A stretch of DNA of 64,000 nucleotides from Vibrio bathopelagicus (lineage in GTDB: Bacteria > Pseudomonadota > Gammaproteobacteria > Enterobacterales > Vibrionaceae): contig NZ_CP062500.1 of assembly GCF_014879975.1 (NCBI RefSeq), positions 2,666,001 through 2,730,000 of the forward strand. The letters are read 5' to 3'. The position numbers and the translations under genes are program-made. The notes beneath the pieces are model-generated. The model made no database searches and was not told the DNA's origin. It saw only the letters and a list, made by a program, of their open reading frames with translations. This document shows, one piece after another, positions 48,219 through 59,850 of the stretch (position 1 is its first letter; each line of letters opens with the position of its first letter).

Positions 48219-48276
48219 CGCTATGCCTTTCGTGTTGATATGCCAACTCTATCAACACTGAAGCATAGCGTTTTTT
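48219..48276 (+). terminator. Very stable terminator hairpin upstream of cnoX
   Basis: The outer stem CGCTATGC / GCATAGCG and the inner stem GTGTTGATA / TATCAACAC are joined by a small imperfect internal region with a 9-base loop and followed by T6. It is 52 bases long and much more stable than typical mRNA terminators here. It ends the transcript covering the small ORF, the SDR gene, or both. Confidence 0.85.
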
Positions 48277-48377
48277 AATTTGTCTCTTTTACCTGAGATA
48301 ACTAAGTTAGATCTTGAAGTTACCAGCATCTCCCCCCATATTTGCAACGTACCCACAAAACACCTCAAGGAACGTAA

Positions 48378-49232
48378 ATGCAATCTCCGCATATTGTTGA
48401 ACTTAATGAGCAGAACTTTCGTCAAGTATTAGAAACCTCAATGCAGACGCCTGTACTCATCCACTTTTGGGCACCAATGAGCCAAGAAAGTGCTCAGGTG
48501 ATTCCTGAACTGCAAACATTAACTCAGCAATACAACGGTGCTTTTACTTTAGCTCTGTTGAATTGTGAACAAGAACAGGCAATTGCCAGCCAGTTTGGCG
48601 TGCAAGCTCTACCTACTATCGCACTATTTGTTAACGGTCAGCCCGTTGATGGTTTGGGTGGTCCACAAAGCATCGAAGCGATTGTTGAGATGTTAGGTAA
48701 GCATCTCCCTAATCAAGATGAACTCGCACTGCGCCAGGCTCTCGAACAGATGCAAGCAGGTGAACACGCACAAGCTCTCGCAGCAATGCAACAACTGCCA
48801 ACAGAGTTGACGAGTAAAGGCGAAGTAAAACTGGCGATCGCAGAATGTTTACTAGAAACGCAGCAATTTGAGCTAGCAGAAACCCAACTGGCGACGATCC
48901 CTCTGGAATATCAAGACAACTACTACAAAGGCTTAGTCGCTAAACTCGGGCTGCATAAACAAGCAGCAGACAGCCCTGAAATTCAAGCACTAGAAACAAC
49001 GCTTCAACAAAACCCAAGCGATGCTAAAACAGCCTCTGACCTAGCACTTCAGTACCACCAAGTGAACCGTAGCGAAGAAGCGATGGATTTACTGTGGTCA
49101 TTCTTAGCGAAAGACCTCAACACGCTAGATGGTGATATGAAAAAAGAATTCATGGATATCTTAAGTGCACTTGGACAAGGCAATGCAGTTGCGAGCAAAT
49201 ACCGCCGCCAATTGTACTCTCTGCTTTACTAA
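48378..49232 (+). CDS. cnoX: Thioredoxin-fold/TPR co-chaperone CnoX (YbbN)
   Basis: The 284-residue protein has an N-terminal thioredoxin-like domain (residues 1-110) followed by TPR-like helical repeats. The catalytic CxxC is degenerate (HFWAPMSQESAQ), as in E. coli CnoX/YbbN, so it acts as a holdase rather than an oxidoreductase, cooperating with GroEL and DnaK under hypochlorous stress in E. coli. The C-terminal YRRQLYSLLY end is family-typical. In E. coli it lies near qmcA (ybbK) and ybbJ; here these follow directly, so the neighbourhood is conserved. Confidence 0.9.
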   Translation: MQSPHIVELNEQNFRQVLETSMQTPVLIHFWAPMSQESAQVIPELQTLTQQYNGAFTLALLNCEQEQAIASQFGVQALPTIALFVNGQPVDGLGGPQSIEAIVEMLGKHLPNQDELALRQALEQMQAGEHAQALAAMQQLPTELTSKGEVKLAIAECLLETQQFELAETQLATIPLEYQDNYYKGLVAKLGLHKQAADSPEIQALETTLQQNPSDAKTASDLALQYHQVNRSEEAMDLLWSFLAKDLNTLDGDMKKEFMDILSALGQGNAVASKYRRQLYSLLY

Positions 49233-49322
49233 TTCGAACGCGAACAAGTTGATAATTACTGAGGAAAAATCACTTAGATAAATGATAGAAACCTCAGCAA
49301 TCTTATCGCATAACACAAAGTA

Positions 49323-49358
49323 AAATGGGTCATAAAATCAAGGTTTTATGGCCCATTT
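49323..49358 (+). terminator. Putative terminator of cnoX
   Basis: The 15-bp stem AAATGGGTCATAAAA / TTTTATGGCCCATTT has one T-G pair and a 6-base loop. The T-run is within the stem end (ATTTCTCG follows), so termination efficiency is uncertain. Confidence 0.6.
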
Positions 49359-49443
49359 CTCGTTTATAAATTTGCTCGAATTTTAAATATGAGCCAGTAT
49401 GAGTAAAGAACTATCAAAAACTCACACTTGCAAAGGATTTTGT

Positions 49444-50373
49444 ATGGCTATTGATACATTGATTACTATTGGCGTCTTTACTGCCGTCGCACTGCTCTTT
49501 ATTTTCGCTGGTGTCAAAACCGTTCCACAGGGTAATAACTGGACTGTCGAACGCTTCGGGCGCTACACACACACCCTCCAACCAGGCTTGAACCTAATCA
49601 TTCCATTCATTGATAAGGTTGGTCAAAAAATCAGCATGATGGAACGTGTGCTCGACATTCCAGCTCAGGAAGTCATTTCAAAAGATAACGCTAATGTCAT
49701 GATTGATGCTGTCTGTTTTGTTCAGGTTATTGATGCGCCCAAAGCAACCTACGAGGTCAACGACCTTGAGCACGCTATCCGTAATTTAACCCTCACTAAC
49801 ATCCGTACCGTACTAGGATCTATGGAGTTGGATGAGATGCTTAGCCAACGTGACATGATCAATACTAAGTTGCTCAATATCGTCGATGAAGCCACAAACC
49901 CTTGGGGCGTCAAAGTTACACGTATCGAGATCAAAGACGTGCAGCCACCAGCAGATCTAACCGCAGCGATGAACGCTCAAATGAAAGCCGAGCGTAACAA
50001 GCGTGCTGACATTTTAGAGGCTGAGGGTGTAAGACAAGCTGAGATCCTAAAAGCCGAAGGTCATAAGCAATCAGAAATTTTAAAAGCGGAAGGCCAGAAG
50101 CAAGCAGCTATACTGCAAGCCGAAGCCCGTGAACGTGCAGCAGAAGCAGAAGCTAAAGCGACAGAAATGGTATCAAACGCGATTGCTCAAGGCGACATGC
50201 AAGCCGTCAACTACTTCATCGCACAAGGCTATACTGATGCTCTGAAATCAATTGGCCAAGCAGAAAACGGTAAGATCATTATGTTGCCATTGGAGGCTAC
50301 GGGGTTAATGGGCTCAGTCGCAGGCATCGCCGAAATGTTTGCACAAAGCAATGACAAAGGCAGTAAGGACTAA
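49444..50373 (+). CDS. qmcA: SPFH/stomatin-domain membrane protein QmcA
   Basis: This inner-membrane SPFH-family protein (309 residues) has an N-terminal membrane segment ([19 protein letters not shown]), the stomatin-like domain ([23 protein letters not shown] ... [16 protein letters not shown]), and a charged coiled coil with repeats of ILKAEG around residue 205-225. It likely forms large membrane rings. The start is set at ATG 49444 because AAAGGA lies 6 bases before it; a Met 15 codons upstream has no such site. nfeD follows after 3 bases, as usual for this pair. Confidence 0.92.
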   Translation: MAIDTLITIGVFTAVALLFIFAGVKTVPQGNNWTVERFGRYTHTLQPGLNLIIPFIDKVGQKISMMERVLDIPAQEVISKDNANVMIDAVCFVQVIDAPKATYEVNDLEHAIRNLTLTNIRTVLGSMELDEMLSQRDMINTKLLNIVDEATNPWGVKVTRIEIKDVQPPADLTAAMNAQMKAERNKRADILEAEGVRQAEILKAEGHKQSEILKAEGQKQAAILQAEARERAAEAEAKATEMVSNAIAQGDMQAVNYFIAQGYTDALKSIGQAENGKIIMLPLEATGLMGSVAGIAEMFAQSNDKGSKD

Positions 50374-50376
50374 CTT

Positions 50377-50826
50377 ATGTTCGAATTACTAGAACAAGTA
50401 AACCACTGGCATTGGTTGGCGTTTGGTCTAGCACTATTGGCTCTTGAGCTTATCGGAACGGCTGGCTACTTTCTTTGGATTGGTATATCAGCCATGCTCG
50501 TCGGCGCTCTTTTGAGTGCATTACCGCTAGGTTGGCAGATGCAATGGCTATCATTCGCCAGCTTCTCGTTGATCACCACTTGGCTATGGTGGAGAAGACA
50601 GTTGTCCAATGACAAGCACTCTGATGCTGGACGAGAGCTAAATCAAAGAGAAAAGCAGTTACTGGGACAAACCGTACTATTAACTGAAGATATCAAAAGA
50701 GGTAACTGCCGAATTAAGGTAGGAGACTCATCTTGGTCAGCAAGGGCTAGCCAAGATATCCCATCAGGCACTGAAATTAAGATAGTGGCGTTAGACGGAA
50801 TAATCCTAATAATCCAGCCTTTATAG
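50377..50826 (+). CDS. NfeD-family membrane protein (YbbJ type)
   Basis: The 149-residue short-form NfeD protein has two to three membrane helices (WLAFGLALLALELIGTAGYFLWIGISAMLVG, SFASFSLITTWLWW) and a C-terminal OB-fold-like beta domain (LLGQTVLLTEDIKRGNCRIKVGDSSW ... GTEIKIVAL). NfeD proteins pair with SPFH partners, and qmcA is three bases upstream. The cellular role is thought to be membrane organisation; details are not settled. Confidence 0.9.
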   Translation: MFELLEQVNHWHWLAFGLALLALELIGTAGYFLWIGISAMLVGALLSALPLGWQMQWLSFASFSLITTWLWWRRQLSNDKHSDAGRELNQREKQLLGQTVLLTEDIKRGNCRIKVGDSSWSARASQDIPSGTEIKIVALDGIILIIQPL

Positions 50827-51145
50827 CTAATTGATATATAAAGCCTACATTATCGATAAATGTAGGCTTTAATAACTTTAGAGAGCAAAGAACAGTCGAA
50901 TTATCATTACGATAGATTGAATGGCAAAAAAAATAAGTTCTTATTTCGTAAAGCTAAAAATTTTGGTTGAGCTAAAAAGGCATAAGAAAGTCTGACTTCT
51001 TAACCAAGATATATATGAATAGTGAGCCATGCTCTCGCTTAATTATAATTATTAAAAATGTTAAGTCCGTCCAATTTTTGAAATTTTCCTTTCCTTGTCC
51101 ATACTTTTATTTATCTCAACAAGAGATAAACATAACGGAGTCAGT
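50827..51145. other. nfeD downstream region with putative terminator
   Basis: This noncoding region of 319 bases contains a hairpin at 50840-50870 (AAAGCCTACATT / AATGTAGGCTTT, 7-base loop), probably ending qmcA-nfeD though its T-run is weak. The remainder is AT-rich with no visible operator. The small secreted-protein gene follows, with a CGGAG ribosome site. Confidence 0.6.
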
Positions 51146-51325
51146 ATGAGACATTTTCTAATAATTTTAACAGCGATATTCAGCCTGTCATTCGGCAGTG
51201 CTCTGGCTAGCAGTCAGTCTCCAGGTAACGGAAACATGGGGCCTATTGTGAAGTGTTCAGATGGAAACGCAGTCACTCATGTGCCATTGCTGATCTGCAA
51301 ACACTATGGCGGAAAGGTGCTTTGA
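51146..51325 (+). CDS. Small secreted protein of unknown function
   Basis: The 59-residue product has a clear signal peptide (MRHFLIILTAIFSLSFGSALA, cleavage likely after ALA near residue 21). The mature peptide of about 38 residues contains two Cys (VKCSDGNAV and LLICKHYGGK) that could form a disulfide or bind metal. I do not recognise it. The ATG at 51146 has GGAG five bases upstream. It converges on an orphan CueR gene, so a copper link is possible but unproven. Confidence 0.7.
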   Translation: MRHFLIILTAIFSLSFGSALASSQSPGNGNMGPIVKCSDGNAVTHVPLLICKHYGGKVL

Positions 51326-51408
51326 TAGGTAACTAACGTCAGGCTAGTAATGTTCTTTGCTGCCTGACACACTGTTTGATTGCCAGATAAGTTTTAAAGA
51401 AAGATAAG

Positions 51409-51801
51409 TTATTTTCGGCCTGACAAATTATTTAAAATGGGGCATTCGTTTGAGGTATCTCCAGGGCAATCATGTACCCAAGATTGTAACTGAGCCTTCA
51501 TCTTATTGAGTTCAGCAAGCTTCAACTCTATTTCATCTAACTTCTGCGTTGCTTTCTTTTTTACTTCGTAGCTTTCTCTGTTGGGATTCATCGCCAACTC
51601 AACAAGCGCCTTGCACTCATCAAGCGTAAATCCAACCATTTTAGCTCTCAGTACAAATTCTAACTGTTCGATGTGAATTTCGCCGTATTGCCTGTAACCA
51701 TTATCGGAACGATGCGGAGGGCTCATCATGCCTTTACTTTCGTAAAAACGAATGGATTTAGCTGTTGTACCAACACGCTTCGCTACTTCACCAATATTCA
51801 C
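51409..51801 (-). CDS. cueR: MerR-family copper-responsive regulator CueR
   Basis: The 130-residue MerR-type protein has an N-terminal winged helix (MNIGEVAKRVGTTAKSIRFYESKGMMSPPHR), a long dimerisation helix, and the metal-binding loop DCPGDTSNECPI. Its two Cys in CPGDxSxxCPI match the CueR Cu(I)-binding pattern. It would activate copper export genes such as copA. No copA lies within this window, so it is separated from its usual partner. It converges on a small secreted-protein gene. Confidence 0.88.
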   Translation of the reverse strand: MNIGEVAKRVGTTAKSIRFYESKGMMSPPHRSDNGYRQYGEIHIEQLEFVLRAKMVGFTLDECKALVELAMNPNRESYEVKKKATQKLDEIELKLAELNKMKAQLQSWVHDCPGDTSNECPILNNLSGRK

Positions 51802-51904
51802 TCTATTACCTATAATTCAAACGTTACCTAAAACGAAAAACCGCAGTACTGCTGTTATACAATATTGCGGTTGAAAAACATAGCTAGCGACTTACGTTAG
51901 AGGC

Positions 51905-52708
51905 TTATTCTTGCTCTAACAGCCAAATCATAGTTTGAGATTTTTCTTCGCTGTCTAGCTTATTGAACCAATATGAAACCATCTCGATTTCTTTTGATCC
52001 TTCAATTGATGCTGGAGAAGCGTTCTTACGATTTTTGAATGCCCAATCTGTCACTGCAGACTGCTCTTCTTTTGTTGCTTGTCCATACCAGTAGTTAACC
52101 ATCTCTTGAGCTTGAGAAGCTTTTGGTTCTTCAGCAACAACCGCAGCTACAGGTACCGCAAGTGGGGCAACCGCGATCGCAGTATGATTATTTGCGCCGT
52201 TGTAGATCGTGTCGATATACGCTTTCGGCACAATGAAAGTTGTACTCATTACTGAGTTTTGTCCATCAAGCGTAAACTCTAAGTTCTTTTCTCTTGCTTG
52301 CTGAATATCAGCTTCGCTTAATGGAAATTTAATATATTGAGTCTTAGTACAGTGCTCGCTGCAGCTCTCTCTTGGGACTTGTCTATCTTCTAGCTCAAGC
52401 GTCTTTCCGAAAAAGCTTACGGTTTCGTATTCTTTATAACTCTGGAAGTAGCTAACATCCATGATAATTGAAGATTCTGGAGCCGAATTCTGTGTTACTT
52501 CTTTGTTATACGTAAAGTAGAGTGACGATTTCAGGATGTCCGCCCCTACATTCGCTTTACTTTCGGCAACGTAAGATTGTCCAGTTACCTGAATATAGCC
52601 ACCTTTGGGCTGCACATCCGCCACTGAATCTGCAAAATTACTTTGTGAATCGAGTGAACTACAAGCTCCCAAAAATAATGATAATACAACTACACTAACT
52701 TTATTCAT
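51905..52708 (-). CDS. Lipoprotein with C-terminal repeat motif, function unknown
   Basis: With start ATG 52708 the product has 267 residues. The signal ends in the lipobox SLFLGAC, so Cys16 is the likely lipidated residue. After a beta-rich region with a CSEHCTKTQ pair, there is an Ala/Val/Pro-rich linker. Two related repeats follow: EMVNYWYGQATKEEQSAVTDWAFKNR and EMVSYWFNKLDSEEKSQTMIWLLEQE. I do not recognise a family. An upstream Met (52750) would lack a signal and is rejected. It shares strand and closeness with the upstream porin gene; I see no clear hairpin between them, but co-transcription is untested. Confidence 0.7.
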   Translation of the reverse strand: MNKVSVVVLSLFLGACSSLDSQSNFADSVADVQPKGGYIQVTGQSYVAESKANVGADILKSSLYFTYNKEVTQNSAPESSIIMDVSYFQSYKEYETVSFFGKTLELEDRQVPRESCSEHCTKTQYIKFPLSEADIQQAREKNLEFTLDGQNSVMSTTFIVPKAYIDTIYNGANNHTAIAVAPLAVPVAAVVAEEPKASQAQEMVNYWYGQATKEEQSAVTDWAFKNRKNASPASIEGSKEIEMVSYWFNKLDSEEKSQTMIWLLEQE

Positions 52709-52806
52709 TATGACTAATTCCTTATGTTCACTATGGAAAAACGCTGGCAAAATAATTTACCAGCGTTTTGATTTTATTTAACTATTTTTAAGCTGATAAC
52801 TTTAGC

Positions 52807-53943
52807 TTAGAAACCGTACTCAAGACCAACGCGAGTTACGATATCTGTATCAGCGTCACCAACAGTACGACCCGCTACACGTAGGTAAGGTACGAAACCG
52901 TTGTGGACTGCCATTAGCTGACCAGAGATGGTGTTGCTATCTGAGTTAGCTTCTTTCTTACCGTTAAGTTCAGATTCTAAGTTCGCTGCGTAACCCAGTT
53001 TGAAGCCGATTGGACCGTTCCAGTATTGACCAATAATTGAGTAAGAATCTTGTGTTTGCTTGCGGATACCGTTATCTAGCTCTTCGCCTTTAAACGCAGC
53101 TGCAAAACCAAATCCTGCAGGTAAGCTTGCTTCGAAACCAACGATGTATGCAAATGTATCATCATCGTAACCCGGAGTTACATCAGACTGGTATTGGTCC
53201 CCAGCATTTACAACTGTACCATCAGCCAAAGTAACTTTTTCTTGAGCAATTAGGTATTCACCACCAGTCTCAGCAACTACGCGTGTACCAGACTCTACCG
53301 CACCCATGAATGTGATTTTTTCGAAGCTGTACTTAGCACTTGCACCAACAAAGTTAGCATCACGAGTCGCTGCACCGCCACCGTTGTCGTTATCATCACG
53401 ACCAACAGAAGCAGCAAAAGAGAAACCACCAAATTTAGCTGAATCGTAACGTACTTGGTTAGATTGACGATCGTAGTGACCGTTGATGCCGCCCCAATCG
53501 AATACAGAACCTAGACCAGGGTTAGAGAATGGCCAATCGACGATTTCGTATAGTGGCGTAAGAACACGACCCACACGTAGGTTACCCCAAGAGCCAGAAG
53601 CGCCAACAAACGTATCACGGAAACCAAGCACACCGCCTGAAACACCACCATGAGACCAGTCTGTGCTATCTACGTAACCAGATTCAATCTGCATTGTGAT
53701 TAATACGTCATCAAACATCTCTTTATGAGCACGGAAGCCGATACGAGATTCATTCTCTACAGCGTAACCTGAGCTAGAGTCATTGTTATCAGTCGTGTTG
53801 TAGTTAACTAGAGAGATAGCTGCAACACCGTATACGTCAACGTTGAAATCAGAGTTGATACCAACTTCTTTCGCCATTACGCCTGTCGATAAAAGTGCAA
53901 CTGTTGCACCTAGTAGAGTACGTTTGAAAATTTTGTTTTCCAT
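52807..53943 (-). CDS. Outer-membrane porin
   Basis: The 378-residue product has a signal peptide (KRTLLGATVALLSTGVMA) and the general Gram-negative porin pattern: FNVDVYGVAAISLVNYN, ESRIGFRAHKEMFDDV, a long series of alternating beta strands, and an aromatic end GLEYGF with the terminal Phe needed for BAM recognition. It is a 16-strand trimeric porin by inference. Vibrio porins of this type are often ToxR-regulated, but I cannot point to a ToxR box. Codon use looks optimised (highly expressed). The substrate is not identifiable. Confidence 0.9.
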   Translation of the reverse strand: MENKIFKRTLLGATVALLSTGVMAKEVGINSDFNVDVYGVAAISLVNYNTTDNNDSSSGYAVENESRIGFRAHKEMFDDVLITMQIESGYVDSTDWSHGGVSGGVLGFRDTFVGASGSWGNLRVGRVLTPLYEIVDWPFSNPGLGSVFDWGGINGHYDRQSNQVRYDSAKFGGFSFAASVGRDDNDNGGGAATRDANFVGASAKYSFEKITFMGAVESGTRVVAETGGEYLIAQEKVTLADGTVVNAGDQYQSDVTPGYDDDTFAYIVGFEASLPAGFGFAAAFKGEELDNGIRKQTQDSYSIIGQYWNGPIGFKLGYAANLESELNGKKEANSDSNTISGQLMAVHNGFVPYLRVAGRTVGDADTDIVTRVGLEYGF

Positions 53944-54468
53944 GGAATAAAACTCCTAAAAATGGATATAGCTGTTTGAATATTTCCCGCCTAAAGTTGG
54001 CCGCCGTAGAGAGAAATACCTTTTCTTGTTTGAGAACCCTAAACTCTGAATTCTCTATTTCCTTTCTGGTTATACACATCGTGTGCATCCATGGCATTAA
54101 GACTAACTTCGCACTCAAAAAGATCAATGAGAACTTAATTTTCATCTAAAAAAATATGAGTTGGTGCAAATTTAGTAGGTACTTAGTGATCCAGCTCTAC
54201 AAATAGATAAATCCTCACCACAACGACACCGACCTCAATAAAATCAATAACTTAGATGACACCTCGCTTTATAAAAACAGATGTGACTCGCAATTCTGAT
54301 ACAACTAGGATGGTATTTCATTAATGTTGAGCGGCATCACTGTCCCTTTTTGATAGTTCGTATAGGTACAAAATTCTCAACAATTAAAAAGACATCTAAT
54401 TTGTAGCAGACACAAAAAAAGCACTCCCTTTAAAGGAGTGCTTTTGAGCTTTTTTTACCTTGGTTTAC
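53944..54468. other. Porin upstream region and ligA terminator
   Basis: The 525-base noncoding region contains the porin promoter and a probable long leader, with an AGGAG ribosome site close to the ATG. No strong operator is visible; TGCACACGATGTGTA near 54073-54087 is a weak palindrome. The ligA terminator is at 54417-54445. Nothing resembles a standard RNA gene. Confidence 0.55.
54417..54445 (-). terminator. Terminator of ligA
   Basis: The stem AAAAGCACTCC / GGAGTGCTTTT has a 7-base loop and is followed on the minus strand by TTTGTG. It lies 24 bases after the ligA stop. Confidence 0.9.
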
Positions 54469-56535
<2,067 letters not shown>

Positions 56536-56573
56536 CTATAAATATAGATTATTTATAAGGCTAAACAAGACGG

Positions 56574-57617
56574 CTAGGCATTGGCTGCCGTCATAAAGTC
56601 TCTGATTTGTTTGCGATAGTCAGACAAACGATTAGGTGTCATTAAGTTACGTGACTCGTCCAAAACGTTTCCACCCATATCATCAGCAATTTTCTGAGCT
56701 GCACTCAGCATTACATTGAAGTTCTGATCAGCTTGACCGTAGCAAGGCAGCGTCATGAAGAACGAAATACCTCTCGTTGTAAAATCAGCAGGATCATCAT
56801 GTTCTAGAGTTCCCGGCTGCATCATGTTCGCAACACTGAAAATAACTTTTGGTTCATCGCTAGATTGTGCAAAGCAGTGGTAGATAGACATCTCACCATA
56901 AGTTAGGCCGTTATTCTCCATACTACGGAAAAGTTCTGTACCTACGAATGGGATTTCTCCAGCACAATGAACATTAAGAACGATAACTTCTAGGCTAAGC
57001 TCTTCATCTGGCTTAGCTTCTTCAGTAGGCGCTGCGCTTTGTGGAGCAACGACTTCTTTCGCAACAAGCGGTTCACTTGGCGTCAATGCTTTGTTAGGAG
57101 CTAGCGGCTCAGTAACGGTATCAGTATTTTCTTCAAACGAACCATACTGCTCTTTAAAGCCAGCATGGTTTTCTTTTTGCTCGTCAGTCAATTCAAAGTT
57201 TGGAACCTCAGGTTCTGCGACTTCTAAGAGCTCTTCAGGCTCACTCTCGATCTGAACCGGTTCTTCTTTAACACTGAAAGAAGGAAGATCATTCAATTCG
57301 ATGTCGTCTTCGATAACTTCTTTTGTTTGTGGTGCTGTTAGTGGGTCAGAGTCAATCAGCGGATCCGTAGCAGACGGTGAAACCGCAAAGTCCGGCTCTT
57401 TACGCTCTTTTCTGATTATCTCAAAATCATCTTCTGGGGCGAATGAACGGCTTGGGATCGTTTCAGCCTCATCTAAGCTATCGTTATCAAGCTTACCAAG
57501 CGGCTTATCTCCAAACTTTGCTTTCCCTTCTTTTTTACTCGTCCATAGACCATGGAACAATAATGCGGCGATAGCTAACGCGCCAACAATAATGAGTACA
57601 AATCGCAATTCCTGCAT
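56574..57617 (-). CDS. zipA: Cell division protein ZipA
   Basis: ZipA is an inner-membrane anchor for FtsZ in the divisome. The 347 residues have an N-terminal membrane helix ([20 protein letters not shown]), a long acidic Pro/Glu-rich linker (residues 60-205), and a C-terminal FtsZ-binding domain ([30 protein letters not shown] ... [27 protein letters not shown]). It is divergent from cysZ. The zipA-ligA pair and cysZ are neighbours in E. coli as well. Confidence 0.95.
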   Translation of the reverse strand: MQELRFVLIIVGALAIAALLFHGLWTSKKEGKAKFGDKPLGKLDNDSLDEAETIPSRSFAPEDDFEIIRKERKEPDFAVSPSATDPLIDSDPLTAPQTKEVIEDDIELNDLPSFSVKEEPVQIESEPEELLEVAEPEVPNFELTDEQKENHAGFKEQYGSFEENTDTVTEPLAPNKALTPSEPLVAKEVVAPQSAAPTEEAKPDEELSLEVIVLNVHCAGEIPFVGTELFRSMENNGLTYGEMSIYHCFAQSSDEPKVIFSVANMMQPGTLEHDDPADFTTRGISFFMTLPCYGQADQNFNVMLSAAQKIADDMGGNVLDESRNLMTPNRLSDYRKQIRDFMTAANA

Positions 57618-57846
57618 TTTTCGCTCTCAGCTTTCTTAGTCAACTAGCTATATAGATGCTGTCACTAAGTTGGGTTAATTTGGCCAATCTCACTACTCTA
57701 TCAAAAGTAGCCACTGTTTTAGAACAACTTAATACAATTAGTTCCTTACATGGTGTGATTTTCGCCACGCTTTTTTTCTTAATTTCGGTCGAGTACACTA
57801 GGGATGTTTGCTATTTAACCAAATTCACATGTGACCTAATTTAAAT

Positions 57847-58605
57847 ATGACTATTGAATCTATTCCACGCTCAGGCTTTGGCTATTTTATTTTCGGAATA
57901 AAAATCGCTTTGTCACCGAGTATTCGTAAGTTTGTTTTACTTCCACTTATCGCTAACGTGTTACTCGTTGGTGGTGCTTTGTTTTATATCTTCTCCAACC
58001 TCAACACTTGGATTGAAGGATGGATTGGTGCATTGCCAAGCTTCTTGTCGTGGTTGTCATACATTTTATGGCCGCTACTTGTTATAACCGTCTTAGCCAC
58101 GTTTTCGTATTTCTTTAGCACGCTCGCTAACTTCATTGCTGCGCCATTCAATGGATTACTCGCAGAAAAGGTAGAAGAGTTGCTTAGTGGCAAAAAAGTC
58201 AATGACGATGGTTTACTTGATGTTCTAAAAGATACGCCACGTATATTAGCGAGAGAATGGCGCAAGCTTGTCTACGTTCTGCCAAAAGCGATCGGTTTAT
58301 TCCTACTTTTGTTAATTCCAGCACTCGGACAAACCGTTGCACCGTTTTTATGGTTTATCTTCACCGCATGGATGCTCGCTATCCAGTACGCTGATTACCC
58401 ATTTGATAACCATAAAATCAAATTTGATGATATGAGAAACAATTTGAAACAAAAACAAGGTAAGACCTACAGCTTCGGCGCGCTTGTTTCTGTGTTTACG
58501 ACAATCCCAATTTTAAACCTGATCGTGGTACCTGTTGCAGTTTGTGGGGCCACAGCCATGTGGGTTGTTGAATTCAAAGACCAAGCATTACACTCTCGTC
58601 GATAA
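57847..58605 (+). CDS. cysZ: Sulfate transporter CysZ
   Basis: This inner-membrane protein of 252 residues supports sulfate uptake for cysteine synthesis. It has the characteristic N-terminus (IPRSGFGYFIFGIKIALSPSIRKFVLLPLIANVLL), several membrane segments and the FFSTLANFIAAPFNGLLAEKVEELL motif. cysK follows 223 bases later. A T-rich start region and the conserved position opposite zipA support the call. Confidence 0.94.
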   Translation: MTIESIPRSGFGYFIFGIKIALSPSIRKFVLLPLIANVLLVGGALFYIFSNLNTWIEGWIGALPSFLSWLSYILWPLLVITVLATFSYFFSTLANFIAAPFNGLLAEKVEELLSGKKVNDDGLLDVLKDTPRILAREWRKLVYVLPKAIGLFLLLLIPALGQTVAPFLWFIFTAWMLAIQYADYPFDNHKIKFDDMRNNLKQKQGKTYSFGALVSVFTTIPILNLIVVPVAVCGATAMWVVEFKDQALHSRR

Positions 58606-58626
58606 ACGAGCCAACTTGCCTTTCTG

Positions 58627-58667
58627 CGCCTATCTTTTGAGAATTCACTTACCAATAAAGATAGGCG
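58627..58667 (+). repeat. Inverted repeat between cysZ and cysK
   Basis: The 11-bp arms CGCCTATCTTT and AAAGATAGGCG with a 19-base loop start 22 bases after the cysZ stop. It is not followed by a T-run, so it may be a 3'-end hairpin or an attenuator rather than a classical terminator. Confidence 0.5.
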
Positions 58668-58828
58668 TGAACTCTGCTACATATCTATATGATATAACTT
58701 TTTAATCCTTTTACCTTTTTTTCAAGTTGTTTAATCTAAATTCAAGCTGAACAAACATCGAAAGACACTAGACGGTAAAGTGATTGATATACTACGTTTA
58801 GTTCTGTCATTAAATGAAGGAATATCGC

Positions 58829-59797
58829 ATGAGCAAGATCTACGAAGACAACACCCTAACGATTGGTAACACACCGCTAGTCCGCCTTAACAAAGTAAGC
58901 AAAGGTAACGTACTAGCTAAGATCGAAGCTCGTAACCCAAGCTTCAGTGTTAAGTGTCGTATCGGTTCAAACATGATCTGGGAAGCGGAAAAAGCAGGTA
59001 CTCTGAAGCCAGGTATCGAGCTTGTTGAACCTACTAGTGGTAACACTGGTGTTGCTCTTGCATTCGTAGCTGCGGCACGCGGTTACAAGCTAACGCTAAC
59101 TATGCCTGAGTCAATGAGCCTAGAACGTCGTAAGCTACTTAAAGCTCTTGGCGCAAACCTGGTACTTACAGAAGCACCGAAAGGTATGAATGGCGCGATT
59201 GCTAAAGCAGAAGAGATTGTTGCTTCAGACCCAGAAAAATACCTATTACTACAACAGTTCAACAACCCAGCGAACCCACAAATTCACGAGCAGACAACTG
59301 GTCCTGAAATTTGGGAAGCAACAGACGGCGAGATCGACGTGTTTGTAGCGGGTGTTGGTACAGGCGGAACTATCACTGGTACAAGTCGTTACATTAAAGG
59401 TGAAAAAGGCAAAGCCATCACTTCAGTAGCGGTTGAACCAGCAGAGTCCCCAGTTATCGCACAAGCGCTTGCCGGCGAAGAAATCAAACCCGCTCCGCAC
59501 AAAATCCAAGGTATTGGCGCAGGTTTCATCCCTGGAAACCTAGATTTAGAGATTATTGACCGAGTTGAATCTGTAACTTCTGAAGAAGCGATTGAGATGG
59601 CTCAACGCCTAATGAAAGAAGAAGGTATCCTTGCGGGTATTTCATCTGGCGCAGCTGTTGTGGCAGCGAACAGAATTGCAGAACTACCTGAATTTGAAGG
59701 AAAAACCATCGTCACTGTACTGCCAAGTTCTGGTGAACGTTACCTAAGTACAGCCTTGTTTGCAGGCATCTTTACGGAAAAAGAGAACCAACAGTAA
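58829..59797 (+). CDS. cysK: Cysteine synthase A (O-acetylserine sulfhydrylase)
   Basis: This PLP enzyme makes cysteine from O-acetylserine and sulfide. The 322 residues contain the PLP-lysine segment [11 protein letters not shown] (Lys near residue 42), [30 protein letters not shown] and the late [16 protein letters not shown] 58829 is chosen over an upstream Met because of the AAGGA site and the family start [13 protein letters not shown]. It follows cysZ, pairing sulfate uptake with cysteine formation, and ends at a terminator. Confidence 0.97.
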   Translation: MSKIYEDNTLTIGNTPLVRLNKVSKGNVLAKIEARNPSFSVKCRIGSNMIWEAEKAGTLKPGIELVEPTSGNTGVALAFVAAARGYKLTLTMPESMSLERRKLLKALGANLVLTEAPKGMNGAIAKAEEIVASDPEKYLLLQQFNNPANPQIHEQTTGPEIWEATDGEIDVFVAGVGTGGTITGTSRYIKGEKGKAITSVAVEPAESPVIAQALAGEEIKPAPHKIQGIGAGFIPGNLDLEIIDRVESVTSEEAIEMAQRLMKEEGILAGISSGAAVVAANRIAELPEFEGKTIVTVLPSSGERYLSTALFAGIFTEKENQQ

Positions 59798-59824
59798 TAT
59801 GTGGTCAAATCAATTTTTCGTCCA

Positions 59825-59850
59825 AAAAAGCCCCGTTTAGGGGCTTTTTT
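59825..59850 (+). terminator. Terminator of cysK
   Basis: The stem AAAAAGCCCC / GGGGCTTTTT has a GTTTA loop and is followed by T and G, with A-runs on both sides. Confidence 0.92.

Larger units (their letters stand above)
47985..48377. other. SDR-cnoX region with a candidate small-protein transcript
   Basis: This region of 393 bases without a standard gene contains the 21-codon hydrophobic ORF at 48114-48179 and the long terminator hairpin at 48219-48276, both listed separately. Between 47985 and 48113 I see only AT-rich sequence. Between 48277 and 48377 lies the presumed cnoX promoter and leader. Confidence 0.6.

Noticed and set aside
52709..52806. A terminator between the porin and the lipoprotein gene
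   Set aside because: The repeated CCAGCG-type bases near 52745-52766 are a possible weak stem but lack a clear T-run, so no feature is called.
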